From NCBI RefSeq assembly GCF_900182815.1, contig NZ_FXUA01000002.1, forward strand, positions 434,001 to 498,000: a stretch of DNA of 64,000 nt, read 5' to 3'. The translations under genes were made by a program, and so were the position numbers. The notes beneath the pieces are model-generated. The model did not search any database and was not told the origin of the DNA. It was given only the letters and a program-made list of their open reading frames with translations. Source of the stretch: Algoriphagus winogradskyi. Lineage in GTDB: Bacteria > Bacteroidota > Bacteroidia > Cytophagales > Cyclobacteriaceae. Position 1 is the first letter of the stretch, and each line of letters begins with the position of its first letter. Below, in pieces: positions 52,906 through 62,673 of the stretch.

Positions 52906-53541
52906 ATGGAAAAACCAGTTATAATTTTTGGTGCTAAAGGCATCGCACATCCAGCACTTGAGATTTTCAACAGTAACAATGTAGTTGTGTATGGATTTTT
53001 GGATGAGGACGAAAAAATCCATGGAGCAGAGATCAATACGGTTTCAGTTCTTGGCAATCCTGAGGATGACGGTTTCTTAAAGTTAATCGGTCAGAAGACA
53101 GAAGCATTTGTAGCCGAAGAGAATCCGAAATACCGCAAATTCTTAGTGGAATTGTTGAATGATCGTCGCAAGGTGCAGCCTGTGAATGCGATCCATCAGC
53201 GCTCTTATATTTCCACTGACGCTATCATTGGTCATGGTAATTTCATCAATGCCAATGTAAATATCGGAGCCGGGGTTGAAATTGGAAGCCACTGTATTAT
53301 CAATTCGGCGGCAGTGATTGAACATAAAGCTAAATTAGGCGACTTCGTCCAAATTGGTGCTGGATCGGTGATCAATTCTGATGTGATAATAGAAGAAGGA
53401 GCTTTCATTGGCTCAGGAGCTACTATTGTGTCTGGAGTCACGATTGGTAAAAATGCCAGAGTAGGCGCTGGATCAGTAGTAATAGCTACGGTTGGCTCGA
53501 ATGAAACTGTTTTTGGTAACCCAGCAGCAAAAGTTAAATAA
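52906..53541 (+). CDS. NeuD-family sugar O-acyltransferase
   Basis: This 211-residue protein has an N-terminal nucleotide-binding-like PglD domain (PVIIFGAKGIAHPALEIF, then VVYGFLDEDEKIHG) and a C-terminal left-handed beta-helix of hexapeptide repeats (IGHGNFINANVNIGAGVEIGSHC, IGAGSVINSDVIIEEGAFIGSGATIVSGVTIG). Such enzymes acetylate aminosugars with acetyl-CoA. The catalytic His is likely in VIEHKAKLGDF. No surface-polysaccharide genes lie beside it, so the substrate is unknown. A start eight codons upstream lies in the -7 element and is rejected. Confidence 0.88.
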   Translation: MEKPVIIFGAKGIAHPALEIFNSNNVVVYGFLDEDEKIHGAEINTVSVLGNPEDDGFLKLIGQKTEAFVAEENPKYRKFLVELLNDRRKVQPVNAIHQRSYISTDAIIGHGNFINANVNIGAGVEIGSHCIINSAAVIEHKAKLGDFVQIGAGSVINSDVIIEEGAFIGSGATIVSGVTIGKNARVGAGSVVIATVGSNETVFGNPAAKVK

Positions 53542-53597
53542 ATTAGAAATTTCAAATTATAAATCCCTAAACACCCTGCCGCAACAGGGCTACAGTT

Positions 53598-54566
53598 ATG
53601 GAAAACAAAAACTATCAAATTCTCCTTTATTACTGCTACGCAAAGATTGAAAATCCTGAAGAATACCGCGAGCAGCATCACCTATTTTGTATCGAAAACA
53701 ACATTCGAGGCCGCATCATTATCTCTGATGAAGGGTTGAACGGTACAGTTTCCGGCTTGGAAGATGACTGTGAGAAATACATGGCTTATATCCATGCTGA
53801 TCCGCGTTTCGCAAAAACTGAGTTCAAAATAGATTCTCATAATACCCATGCATTTACCAAAATTCATGTGCGCTACAAACCTGAGATTGTCCATAGTGCA
53901 CTAAGACATCTGGATCCTAATGTGAGAACAGGCAAGCATCTTGATCCGGAGGAATTCAAGAAACTAAAGGATCAGGAAGATGTGGTAATCTTGGATGTAC
54001 GCTCTAATTACGAACATGAGCTTGGACGCTTTAAAAATGCCTTGACCCTTGATATTGATAACTTCCGTGATTTCCCTGAGAAAGTGAAAGAACTGGAGCA
54101 TCTGAAAAACAAGAAAGTATTGACTTATTGCACCGGAGGAATCAAGTGCGAAAAAGCTTCTGCTTTTCTTTTAGAGCAGGGTTTTGAAGATGTGTACCAA
54201 CTTCATGGAGGGATCATCAAATACGGCATGGAAGCTGGAGGCGAAGATTTTGAAGGCAAATGCTACGTGTTTGACAATCGAATAGCTGTAGATGTGAATA
54301 AGGTAAATCCCAAAGTTGTGTCTAAATGCCACGTGTGCGGCACACCTTCGGATCGAATGGTCAACTGTGCCAATCAGACTTGTAATGCACACGTCCCGAT
54401 GTGTGAAGAATGTGGCTGGGAAATGGAAGGAGCCTGTTCTACAGAATGCAAAGAAAACCCGGAAAAAAGAGCCTATGACGGTACTGGGTATTACCAAAAA
54501 AATACCAATGGTTACAATCCATATAAAGGGCTTGTCCGTAAAGCCAAAGAAAAATCAAATGCTTAA
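53598..54566 (+). CDS. trhO: tRNA uridine(34) hydroxylase, rhodanese family
   Basis: This 322-residue protein of the TrhO/YceA family forms 5-hydroxyuridine at tRNA position 34. It has an N-terminal domain with IRGRIIISDEGLNGTVSG, a central rhodanese domain with VVILDVRSNYEHELGRFKNA and active Cys in YCTGGIKCEKAS, and a C-terminal Cys-rich region (CHVCGTPSDRM, CANQTCNAHVPMCEECG) that may bind zinc. Confidence 0.94.
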   Translation: MENKNYQILLYYCYAKIENPEEYREQHHLFCIENNIRGRIIISDEGLNGTVSGLEDDCEKYMAYIHADPRFAKTEFKIDSHNTHAFTKIHVRYKPEIVHSALRHLDPNVRTGKHLDPEEFKKLKDQEDVVILDVRSNYEHELGRFKNALTLDIDNFRDFPEKVKELEHLKNKKVLTYCTGGIKCEKASAFLLEQGFEDVYQLHGGIIKYGMEAGGEDFEGKCYVFDNRIAVDVNKVNPKVVSKCHVCGTPSDRMVNCANQTCNAHVPMCEECGWEMEGACSTECKENPEKRAYDGTGYYQKNTNGYNPYKGLVRKAKEKSNA

Positions 54567-54574
54567 CTTGTAGT

Positions 54575-55432
54575 GTGAGCAGACAAATTCCAGAATCCGA
54601 ATTGATATTAAATGCTGATGGAAGCATTTATCATTTGCATTTGAAGCCAGAGAACCTGGCTTCTCTTGTTTTTACAGTTGGTGATCCCGACCGGGTTTCA
54701 CTTGTGTCCAAATACTTCGATCAGATTGATTTCAAAGGGAGTAAGCGTGAATTTGTGACGCATACCGGGAGACTGAATGGTAAAAGAGTGACTGTGATGA
54801 GCACGGGTATGGGGACTGACAATGTCGAGATTCTGATGACTGAATTGGATTCTTTAGTCAATGTAGATCTGAAAACACATACTGTAAAGCCAACGGAGAC
54901 CAGTCTCGAAATTATCCGCTTAGGTACTTCTGGAAGCATGCAGGCAGATTTGCCAGTTGGAAGTCTGCTGGCATCTGAGATTGCAATAGGTTTAGATACA
55001 TTGATGCAGTTTTATCCAAAACTTGAGGGTAATCAAGATTGGGCATTAGTAGTGAAACAGACGCTCGATCTGGCTTTTTTACCTTATCAAGCTTCCGCTT
55101 CGAGTGAGCTTGTGCAAAAATTACCCACTGAATTTCATCGTGGTGTCACGCTCACTGCACCTGGGTTTTATGCTCCACAGGGCAGGGAAATTAGGCTTAA
55201 GCCAAAGATGGAAAATATGATCGAACGACTGGCCGATCTGAAAGTAGATGGATTGAAAATGACCAATTTCGAGATGGAGACTGCTGGCTACTATGCTATG
55301 GGGCAACTACTTAACCACCGAATGCTAAGCTTAAATGCCATAGTAGCAAATCGGCCAAGTGGGGAGTTTGATAAAGAAGCTGAAAAAACCGTGGATCGTA
55401 TGATCCGCGCAGCCCTAAAAGTTTATTGTTGA
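54575..55432 (+). CDS. Nucleoside phosphorylase (uridine phosphorylase-like)
   Basis: This 285-residue protein of the PNP/UDP phosphorylase family 1 starts with GTG at 54575 (a stop lies just upstream in frame). It has TVGDPDRVSLVSKYF near residue 34, STGMGTDNVEILMTEL near 75, RLGTSGSMQADLPVGSL near 113 and NFEMETAGYYAMGQLL near 230, which carries the nucleoside-binding Met-Glu pair. It cleaves nucleosides with phosphate; uridine is the likeliest substrate but is not certain. It follows trhO by 8 bases. Confidence 0.9.
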   Translation: MSRQIPESELILNADGSIYHLHLKPENLASLVFTVGDPDRVSLVSKYFDQIDFKGSKREFVTHTGRLNGKRVTVMSTGMGTDNVEILMTELDSLVNVDLKTHTVKPTETSLEIIRLGTSGSMQADLPVGSLLASEIAIGLDTLMQFYPKLEGNQDWALVVKQTLDLAFLPYQASASSELVQKLPTEFHRGVTLTAPGFYAPQGREIRLKPKMENMIERLADLKVDGLKMTNFEMETAGYYAMGQLLNHRMLSLNAIVANRPSGEFDKEAEKTVDRMIRAALKVYC

Positions 55433-55444
55433 AAAAATCACCCT

Positions 55445-55720
55445 TTACGCTTGGAATTGATTGTTGAAAATGGGCTTTTCTAATTTAAAGTCCTCCCATT
55501 CATGGTAATCAATATCCTGAATTATTTTGTTCATAAATTCTGCACATTCTTGCTTGCATAGGTAGATGCCAAAAAGTGATTCATTTCTATTGACAAGAAA
55601 TGTTCTGCCGCTGTCAAAAATACGTACGAGGTCTTTCCAGGAACCTAAAACGAGTAGCTCATCACGATTTTTTATGGTTTGGATTACTTTAAAATCCCCT
55701 AAAACGCTTGATATTTTCAT
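55445..55720 (-). CDS. Small protein of unknown function
   Basis: This 91-residue protein starts MKISSVLGDFKVIQTIKNRDELLVLGSW and contains LVRIFDSGRTFLVNRNESLFGIYLCKQECAEFMNKIIQDI. It has no signal peptide or membrane helix. I do not recognise it; the beta-rich start and helical middle suggest a small cytoplasmic domain. It lies between the convergent phosphorylase gene and the response regulator. Confidence 0.5.
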   Translation of the reverse strand: MKISSVLGDFKVIQTIKNRDELLVLGSWKDLVRIFDSGRTFLVNRNESLFGIYLCKQECAEFMNKIIQDIDYHEWEDFKLEKPIFNNQFQA

Positions 55721-55830
55721 CTTAAAAAAATCTTTGTGAAGAATTATTTAACCAAACTTACCCAATAAAACAGCGTAGCTCAATACGTGGTAATACGTAT
55801 TTTTTTTATTTGGATTATAGCAAAAAGCTA

Positions 55831-56466
55831 TTAGTCAATAATTTCACGATTCTTTTGAGCCCATATCAGCAAAGAATTGTGCTTTTTTTCAAGTTGAAGC
55901 TTTGCAATCATATTGCTCCTGTGCTTTTCAACTGTTCGTTCAGAAATAAAAAGTTTGTCAGCGATATCTTTGGTAGAAATCCCTTCGGCGATTAATCTTA
56001 GTATTTTTACTTCAGATGGAGTTAGTGGATTCTCATCTCTGGCGAATTTGTTTTCTTTTATCCCTTCAAAAATTTTCTCGCTAAAAAAATGCCCTCCTTC
56101 CAAAACGATAGAGATAGCTTTGGAAAGATCTTCTAAAGCGAATTCCTTCAAAATATAAGCCGATAGGTTTAGCTCTTTTGCCTGATGATAAAGATATAGT
56201 TCCTTATGAAGGGTGAGTAAAATGACTTTCGTATCAATCCCTAATGTTTTGCAATCCGAAGCAATTTCAAGCCCAGTTTTAAAGGGCATTTCCATGTCTA
56301 TAATGGCAAGTTGTGGCTTCATTTTCATAATCAAGTCAAATGCTGCTTGTCCATCTTTTGCTATCCCAACAACATCCAATCCAAATTCACCCAGAAATTC
56401 CTGCAATCCTTTTAATAAGATCGGGTGATCATCTGCGATAACGACGGTGGGTTTTTGATTAGACAT
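55831..56466 (-). CDS. LuxR/NarL-family response regulator
   Basis: This 211-residue response regulator has a receiver domain (VVIADDHPILLKGL; phosphoacceptor Asp57 in AIIDMEMPF; Lys in AYILKEFA) and a C-terminal LuxR-type HTH (LTPSEVKILRLIAEGISTKDIADKLFISERTVEKH). It overlaps the histidine kinase gene upstream by eight bases, so the two form one unit. The outer-membrane barrel gene that diverges from this unit is a possible target. Confidence 0.93.
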   Translation of the reverse strand: MSNQKPTVVIADDHPILLKGLQEFLGEFGLDVVGIAKDGQAAFDLIMKMKPQLAIIDMEMPFKTGLEIASDCKTLGIDTKVILLTLHKELYLYHQAKELNLSAYILKEFALEDLSKAISIVLEGGHFFSEKIFEGIKENKFARDENPLTPSEVKILRLIAEGISTKDIADKLFISERTVEKHRSNMIAKLQLEKKHNSLLIWAQKNREIID

Positions 56467-58450
56467 AAACAATAAAACTTAAGCTGGTTCCGACTCCCTT
56501 CTCACTGTTGATTTTCATACTTCCATTTAGCGCAGCAATACGTTCTTTAAGGGTTTTTAGTCCGAGACTTTGAAAATCATTGAATTTCTCAGAAAAATCA
56601 AAACCTTTTCCATTGTCTTCAATTTTCAACTCTACTCTGTTTTCAATTTTATTAAGTAATACGCGCAATGCACTTGCTTGAGAGTGCTTCAGGACATTAT
56701 TAATCGATTCTTGCAAGATTCTATAGAGTTGAAGTTCCTCATCTTTGTGCAGGACACCCTTCAACTCTTCAATTTCAGAAGATACAAAGATGTCGGTTTC
56801 ATTATCGATCTGATCAAGTAAATGTTCGGCTGCTTTGCTTAGTCCAAGCTTTTCTAATTGCATAGGGTGCAGCGATCTGGCTATTGATCTTAATTCGCTG
56901 ATCGCCGTATCCAGCAACTCACCTGTTGTATTGTCTTTTGACAGCGCAACTTTGTTTTTTATCAAAAGTAGGCTTTGGCCTAAGCCATCGTGAAGATCCT
57001 TTGATATACGAACCCGTTCGGCTTCTTGATTCTTGAGTAGCTCCTGGGAAAATCTTGATTGCATTTCTTTCTTTTTCTTCTCGTGCTGCAAATTTTTCCA
57101 CAGAAAAATGACTACCCCTGCTATGATCAGTATAAAAACCATAATACTAATCAGCCTTAGTCTGGCCTGATTTTTCCGGCTGATAGATTCTATCTCTTGA
57201 GTTTTTGTTAGAATTTCTTTTTCCTTTCTCTCCGTCTCATAAAGCGTTTGGAAATAGGAAAAAGTAGTGGCTTGATTGGAAGCGAAAATTGAATCGGTGT
57301 AATGCGTTAATTTTTGCCTGATTTCAAAGGCTTTCTCTGATTGGCCCAATTCATTGTAAGTATCACCCAAAAGCTTGTAGGCTTTTATCAAATGATCCAT
57401 ATTTTTTGATTCTCTGGCGGCATCTAAAGAGACATTGGCTAGTTGATTTGCGGTTAGAAAATTACCCTGAGAATATTCTAACAGCGCTTTTGCATTGAGG
57501 TAAACAGGGTTGGTAGTCGCTAGTTCAGGAACTTGGGATACCATATCTTGGGCTTGGGAAAAGAATTCTTTTTGCTTTACCAAATTTCCTTGCTCTCCAT
57601 AGAAATTGCTGAGGGAAAGTTTGATTATACTTTCAGTGTAGAAATCCCGCGGATCAAACGGTATCAAGGAATCTGCTCGGAGGAGATAGGTTTCTTGATC
57701 TTTTAATTTCCCCTGTTTTCCATAATCTTCGGCTTGATTGTATATCTGGATCGCTACATTAAAAATGCTTTCTTCTTCTTGATACGTTGAGATCAAAGCG
57801 GTTCTGATTTTTTCAGCTTCATTAAAAATCGAAAATTTGCTAAAAAGAATAGCCATGCCTCCATCTACGTAGTTTACATATTCCTTATCTCCAAGTTTGG
57901 AATAGATATCTCTCGCCTGCTGATAATCTTGCATACTACGAAGTAGCTCCCCCTTGTAATCCCTCGCTTGACCTCTAAAAAAATAAGAGTCTGCGATAAA
58001 AATGGAATCCTCTTCAGTAAATCTATCTATGGCATGTCCATATTCCACAATCGCAGAGTCAAATTGCTCGTATCCAAAATATTCGCCGGCTAATTTTAGG
58101 TGGAGGTTTCCTTTATCTTCGGATTTACTTAGCTCGTTTTCATGGGTAATGGCCTTTTTCAGCATTCCTCTTTTCAGCTCAGGATCCTGAACAGAAGGTG
58201 AAGGATGATGGACCATCTTAAGCACATAATCTGCCATCAGGTCAAACTTTCCTAGTTTCTCACTTTGAATGATTAGCTTCTTTAGATAGACACCGGCTAT
58301 GGAATCTCCGGGTTCGGTAGCTTCAAATAAAGTTGCTAAATGTGAGAGGTCTGTTTGCTGAATGGAGTCTTGAGTAGCTTGGGCTATAGAGCGAGTGCTA
58401 ACTAGTATACAGGCTAGCACACAGCTCATTAAGAAAAACAATCTAATCAT
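56459..58450 (-). CDS. TPR-containing sensor histidine kinase (HisKA_3)
   Basis: This 663-residue kinase has a signal peptide (residues 1-23), a periplasmic TPR-rich sensor region to about residue 400, one transmembrane helix (about 432-451, ISIMVFILIIAGVVIFLW), a coiled coil, and a HisKA_3 domain with phosphoacceptor His487 in SKDLHDGLGQS. The HATPase part shows INNVLKHSQA, IEDNGKGFDF and SEKGVGTSL. It should phosphorylate the response regulator encoded just after it. What it senses is unknown. Confidence 0.93.
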   Translation of the reverse strand: MIRLFFLMSCVLACILVSTRSIAQATQDSIQQTDLSHLATLFEATEPGDSIAGVYLKKLIIQSEKLGKFDLMADYVLKMVHHPSPSVQDPELKRGMLKKAITHENELSKSEDKGNLHLKLAGEYFGYEQFDSAIVEYGHAIDRFTEEDSIFIADSYFFRGQARDYKGELLRSMQDYQQARDIYSKLGDKEYVNYVDGGMAILFSKFSIFNEAEKIRTALISTYQEEESIFNVAIQIYNQAEDYGKQGKLKDQETYLLRADSLIPFDPRDFYTESIIKLSLSNFYGEQGNLVKQKEFFSQAQDMVSQVPELATTNPVYLNAKALLEYSQGNFLTANQLANVSLDAARESKNMDHLIKAYKLLGDTYNELGQSEKAFEIRQKLTHYTDSIFASNQATTFSYFQTLYETERKEKEILTKTQEIESISRKNQARLRLISIMVFILIIAGVVIFLWKNLQHEKKKKEMQSRFSQELLKNQEAERVRISKDLHDGLGQSLLLIKNKVALSKDNTTGELLDTAISELRSIARSLHPMQLEKLGLSKAAEHLLDQIDNETDIFVSSEIEELKGVLHKDEELQLYRILQESINNVLKHSQASALRVLLNKIENRVELKIEDNGKGFDFSEKFNDFQSLGLKTLKERIAALNGSMKINSEKGVGTSLSFIVYV

Positions 58451-58518
58451 TTTTAAAGATAGGTAAATGATTCACTAGCTGGTCAATAATATCCAAGGGA
58501 ATAAAAAAATCCTAACGC

Positions 58519-58558
58519 ATGAGAAAATCCTTACCGTTTGAACTGATAATTTTCTCAT
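58519..58558. promoter_or_regulatory. Inverted repeat in the divergent control region
   Basis: Perfect arms atgagaaaat (58519-58528) and attttctcat (58549-58558) with a 20-base spacer lie in the 273-base gap between the two-component unit and the outer-membrane barrel gene. It may be a regulator site. Nothing else in the gap beyond AT-rich sequence was identified. Confidence 0.45.
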
Positions 58559-58723
58559 TATACAGACATTTTTCCATATAACATGTTTTGTCTTAAAAGT
58601 AAAACCTTAGTGCTTTTTAGAAGTTAATACATGTGTGTTCAATTGTAAGATATTGACCTTAAAGGTTTTAAAAATCAGCCTCTAGACTCGCAAATTTTAA
58701 ACTTCTATTTTCTATCTATTCTT

Positions 58724-61162
58724 ATGAATAAATATTCACCGTTAGTTATTCTTTTTATTTTCATAGTAGCCTCCTCTAGTGTATTCGCTCAGGAAATCCG
58801 CATCAAAGGAAAAGTTATGGATGGCAAACGTGAATCTGCCTTGGAGTTTGCAAATGTTGCTTTACTTTCCCCCAATGATTCCGCACTTGTCACGGGAGGA
58901 ATGAGTGAGCTTGATGGAAGCTTTGATTTTACAAGCCCTGCAGGAGAGTATATTTTGAGGGTGGGTTTTATTGGTTACTTGGAGTTCTATGAGAAAATCA
59001 CTCTTAGTGAAAACAAAAACTCAGTAAACTTGGGAACGATCACGCTGGAAGAAGATGCTCAAAATCTCGATGAAGTGGTGGTAGAAGGTGTGACCTCCAT
59101 GTTTGAATCTGACATAGATAAACGAACCTATAATGTGGAAAACAGTATCGTGGCAGAGGGTCAAACTGCGTCACAGCTGCTGAGTACACTCCCCTCGATT
59201 CAAGTAGATGATGAAGGTGGTATCACCATGCGAGGAAGCGGAAATATATTGATTTACATCAACGGACGCCCGTCCAATCTTTCCGGTGATGATACCGAAA
59301 GTATTTTGTCACAATTTCCTGCAAATAGTATAAAATCGGTAGAACTGATAACCAATCCATCTTCTCGGTACGATGCTACTGGTGTTGGCGGGATTATAAA
59401 TATCGTGTTGAAAAAGAACGAAAAGACAGGATTTAATGGACAGTTGAATGCTTCCATCGGCACAAGAGAAAAATATCAAGCCGGTGTTAATCTGAATTAT
59501 GGGACAGAGAAGGCTAATTTCTACGCTTCATATAACTGGCAAGATCGCCGTCAGATAGAAACTGGAGAGGGCTCACGAACAAATTACCTAGAGGGATTTT
59601 CTCCAAGTTTGGAGCAAGATCAGGATGGATATGAATTGGAAAAGACGCATCTGATACGGACAGGTGTAGATTACAATGTTTCAGAAAGAGGATTGTTAGG
59701 AGTTTATTTTCAGGGCAATTTCGATGATGAAGTTGAGTATTCAGATGTAACCCAACTCAATATCAGTCAGACTGGCTCAGTAGATTCGAGTTTTGTTCGG
59801 CAAAACAATGAATGGAGCTCCAGCGGAAATTACGAAGGGGGGATTAATTATACTTTAAATTTTGATAGCCTTGGTCAAAAGCTCTATACCTCGTTTTCAT
59901 ACTCTTACGACAACCGCTCACAGACTGACTACTCCAATCAAGAATATTTTGATGCTGACGGCAATTCTGACCCGGTTAAGAGGCTGATTCAGACAAATGA
60001 TAGACCTAGAACCAGTAATCTCTATGTGGCGCAATTGGATTATGAGAAGCCTTTTCAAAATGGAGCTTCCATAGAAACAGGGCTAAAAGCTACATTGGGC
60101 AATTGGCAATGGAGTCAGGAATTTGCCCAAGGCGATCAGTTTACAGATTTTGATCCAGTTGTGGTAGATACGTTGTCGGATACCTTTGATTTTGATGAGT
60201 ATGTATACGCTGGATATTTCACCTACAGAAATACCAAGGGGAAATTTGGTTATCAGCTAGGTCTGAGAGGGGAATACACCGAGACCCAAGGAGAAACAGT
60301 GAGAACTAATGAAAGCATTCCAAATAATTATTTCAATGTATTTCCTAGTGCATTTTTTAGCTACACAATAGCTCCAGAAAATGAATTGACTCTGAACTAT
60401 ACCCGGAGAATCTCCCGGCCGAGCATTTGGGATTTGGCACCTATTTACAGAGTGAGGGATCAGTATAACTTTAGCATAGGTAATCCTTACTTGCAGCCGG
60501 AATTTACCGACAGCTATGAAGTTGGCTATATGAAGGGTTGGGAAAAATATCTCCTTAACGCCACCGTTTACCATCGCTACAGCACTGATGTAGAAACTAG
60601 GATTACCATTTTGACCGACGATAATGTGGCAATACAAAGTCGGCAAAATGCAGATACCAGGTCCAGTACGGGTTTTGAGTTGATCAATCAGATTCAGGTA
60701 TCCAATAATCTGGATGCTACCTTGACGGGGAATTTATTTTATTCTCGAATCAACGCGGAGAATATTGAGGAAAGTTTCAGTAATGAAAATTTCAGTTGGA
60801 CTTTAAACCTGCTTGCCAACTGGTTGATCCCAAATTGGTTTAATGTACAGTTTCAAGGAAATTACCGTGGTCCGATTGTATTACCTCAAGGTCAAATAGA
60901 ACCTCAGTATAGTTTGAATGTTGGTTTGCGAAAAGATATTTTTGATGGCAAAGCGACGATTTCTGCTAATGTTAGCGATATTTTCAATACTCGGAATTTT
61001 AGGATTACTACTAATAACCCCCGTTTTGATGAGAAGCGTGTTTTTCAGCGGGAAACTCGAGTGGGTACCTTGGCTTTTACTTATAGATTCGGTGGTTTTA
61101 AAGAAAAACCAGGTCAAAATGAAAGCCGCAGAGAAGGCGGTGATGGTGGAGATGACTTTTAG
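58724..61162 (+). CDS. TonB-dependent outer-membrane barrel protein
   Basis: This 812-residue protein has a signal peptide, a carboxypeptidase-regulatory-like domain (IRIKGKVMDGKRESALEFANVALL), a plug with LLSTLPSIQVDDEGGITMRGSGNILIYINGRPSNLSGDD and SRYDATGVGGIINIVLKKN, and a barrel of the Outer_membrane_beta-barrel type. The C-terminal tail (EKPGQNESRREGGDGG) after the last strand is unusual. Ligand is unknown. It diverges from a two-component system. Confidence 0.88.
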   Translation: MNKYSPLVILFIFIVASSSVFAQEIRIKGKVMDGKRESALEFANVALLSPNDSALVTGGMSELDGSFDFTSPAGEYILRVGFIGYLEFYEKITLSENKNSVNLGTITLEEDAQNLDEVVVEGVTSMFESDIDKRTYNVENSIVAEGQTASQLLSTLPSIQVDDEGGITMRGSGNILIYINGRPSNLSGDDTESILSQFPANSIKSVELITNPSSRYDATGVGGIINIVLKKNEKTGFNGQLNASIGTREKYQAGVNLNYGTEKANFYASYNWQDRRQIETGEGSRTNYLEGFSPSLEQDQDGYELEKTHLIRTGVDYNVSERGLLGVYFQGNFDDEVEYSDVTQLNISQTGSVDSSFVRQNNEWSSSGNYEGGINYTLNFDSLGQKLYTSFSYSYDNRSQTDYSNQEYFDADGNSDPVKRLIQTNDRPRTSNLYVAQLDYEKPFQNGASIETGLKATLGNWQWSQEFAQGDQFTDFDPVVVDTLSDTFDFDEYVYAGYFTYRNTKGKFGYQLGLRGEYTETQGETVRTNESIPNNYFNVFPSAFFSYTIAPENELTLNYTRRISRPSIWDLAPIYRVRDQYNFSIGNPYLQPEFTDSYEVGYMKGWEKYLLNATVYHRYSTDVETRITILTDDNVAIQSRQNADTRSSTGFELINQIQVSNNLDATLTGNLFYSRINAENIEESFSNENFSWTLNLLANWLIPNWFNVQFQGNYRGPIVLPQGQIEPQYSLNVGLRKDIFDGKATISANVSDIFNTRNFRITTNNPRFDEKRVFQRETRVGTLAFTYRFGGFKEKPGQNESRREGGDGGDDF

Positions 61163-61190
61163 AAAAGCATAAGGTTTTCTATTTTTAACA

Positions 61191-61907
61191 ATGAGTGAAT
61201 TAACAGCGCAAGTAATTGCAGCTCTTTCTGACAAAGCAAATCCCGTAAAAGCCGCATTCTTTCCTAGATTTTTCAAATCAAAGCCAGGAGGATACGGCGA
61301 GGGAGATCAGTTTCTTGGAGTAATTGTGCCCGAACAGCGTAAAGTGGCTAAGGCGGTCTTCAAAGAAATCAGTTTTGAGGAAATAACTGTGCTCTTGCAA
61401 AATAAATATCACGAGGTCAGGTTGACGGCTATATACATTTTGGTATATCGATATCAAAAATTAAAGACAAATTCCGAGCAGAAACAGTTGGTTGAATTTT
61501 ATTTGAGCAAACTTGATTATGTGAACAATTGGGACTTGGTTGACAGCTCTTGCCATCATATTTTAGGTCATTACTATTTAAGTAAAGACAAGTCTCTTTT
61601 CTACGAATTAGCTGATTCAGGCCATCTTTGGAAGCAAAGAGTAGCAATGATAAGCTGTTATTATTGGATCAAGAGAGGGCATTTTGAAGATGCGTTAGCA
61701 CTGGCCGAGAAACTCCTCCATCATGAGCATGATTTGATCCATAAAGCTGTTGGCTGGATGCTTCGGGAAATAGGAAATGTTGATTTTGAAGTCGAAATGG
61801 AGTTTTTGAGAAAGTATTACAAGACGATGCCACGAATGGCTTTGCGGTACGCTATTGAAAAGTTTGATCCGGAATTGAGAAGACAATTCCTAAAAGGTGA
61901 ACTCTAG
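61191..61907 (+). CDS. DNA alkylation repair protein, AlkD family
   Basis: This 238-residue protein is built of HEAT-like helical repeats, as in the DNA glycosylase AlkD: FFKSKPGGYGEGDQFLGVIVPEQRKVAKAVFKEI, YVNNWDLVDSSCHHILG with the conserved WDLVD segment, and WKQRVAMISCYYWI. It should remove positively charged alkylated bases. It follows the barrel gene by 28 bases. Confidence 0.9.
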   Translation: MSELTAQVIAALSDKANPVKAAFFPRFFKSKPGGYGEGDQFLGVIVPEQRKVAKAVFKEISFEEITVLLQNKYHEVRLTAIYILVYRYQKLKTNSEQKQLVEFYLSKLDYVNNWDLVDSSCHHILGHYYLSKDKSLFYELADSGHLWKQRVAMISCYYWIKRGHFEDALALAEKLLHHEHDLIHKAVGWMLREIGNVDFEVEMEFLRKYYKTMPRMALRYAIEKFDPELRRQFLKGEL

Positions 61908-62002
61908 CCTAAGTTTTTATCAAAACAAATTTTCTGTACGCAGAACCAATTTCCTTTCTTTGCACTTAGAAATACGAATACTCATAAAAAAGTAAAAAAT
62001 AC

Positions 62003-62605
62003 ATGCAAAAGCCCGATTTCAACATCGAAGAAGTAAATAAAATCATCCGAGGACGTAGATCCATGTTTGCGGCACAGTTCAAAGAAAATGATCCAATAGA
62101 TGATAGCATCATCGAAGAAATCCTGGAAAATGCGCGTTGGGCTCCTACTCACAAATTAACTCAACCATGGAGATTTATAGTGTACACAGGTGAGGGGCTA
62201 AAGAAGTTTGCGGATTATCAAGCCGATATGTACAAAATGCGAGCTGAGAAGAACGGTACGCCATTTTTGGAAGGAACTTATGAAAAGTTCAAACAGCAGC
62301 CATTGAAAGCTTCACACATGATTGCTATAATTTTGAAAAGATCAGCAGGAATTCCACTGATGGAAGAGATTGCTGCAGTTTCTATGGCTGTTCAGAATAT
62401 GTATTTAACAGCTTCAGCTCATGGTTTGGCGGCTTATTGGGGGACTGGTGGGCCTACTTTCTGGCAGGAAGCAAGAGAAGATTACGGACTCGAAGGTGAA
62501 GACACGCTTATGGGCTTTTTCTACATAGCTAAGCCAGCTACGGATAATTGGCCAGAGGGCAAACGAGATTCCCTCGAAGAAAAAGTAGCTTGGGTAAGAG
62601 GATAA
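62003..62605 (+). CDS. Nitroreductase family protein
   Basis: This 200-residue flavin reductase has the family start IIRGRRSMFAAQF, the FMN-contacting ENARWAPTHKLTQPWRFIVYT and AVSMAVQNMYLTASAHGLAAYWGTG, and GFFYIAKPA near the end, similar to the YdjA group. Physiological substrate is unknown. Confidence 0.9.
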   Translation: MQKPDFNIEEVNKIIRGRRSMFAAQFKENDPIDDSIIEEILENARWAPTHKLTQPWRFIVYTGEGLKKFADYQADMYKMRAEKNGTPFLEGTYEKFKQQPLKASHMIAIILKRSAGIPLMEEIAAVSMAVQNMYLTASAHGLAAYWGTGGPTFWQEAREDYGLEGEDTLMGFFYIAKPATDNWPEGKRDSLEEKVAWVRG

Positions 62606-62620
62606 TCTACTTATAAATGT

Positions 62621-62659
62621 AAAAGCGGCTATGAAATTAATCATAGCCGCTTTTTTATG
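62621..62659. terminator. Terminator between convergent genes
   Basis: Perfect 14-base arms (62621-62634 and 62641-62654) with an aattaa loop, A-run before and T-run after, serve the nitroreductase gene and probably also the convergent DinB gene. Confidence 0.88.
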
Positions 62660-62673
62660 CATCTAACTTGTTT

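Noticed and set aside
53572..53588. ccctg...caggg hairpin before trhO as a terminator
   Set aside because: The stem is only five base pairs and no T-run follows.
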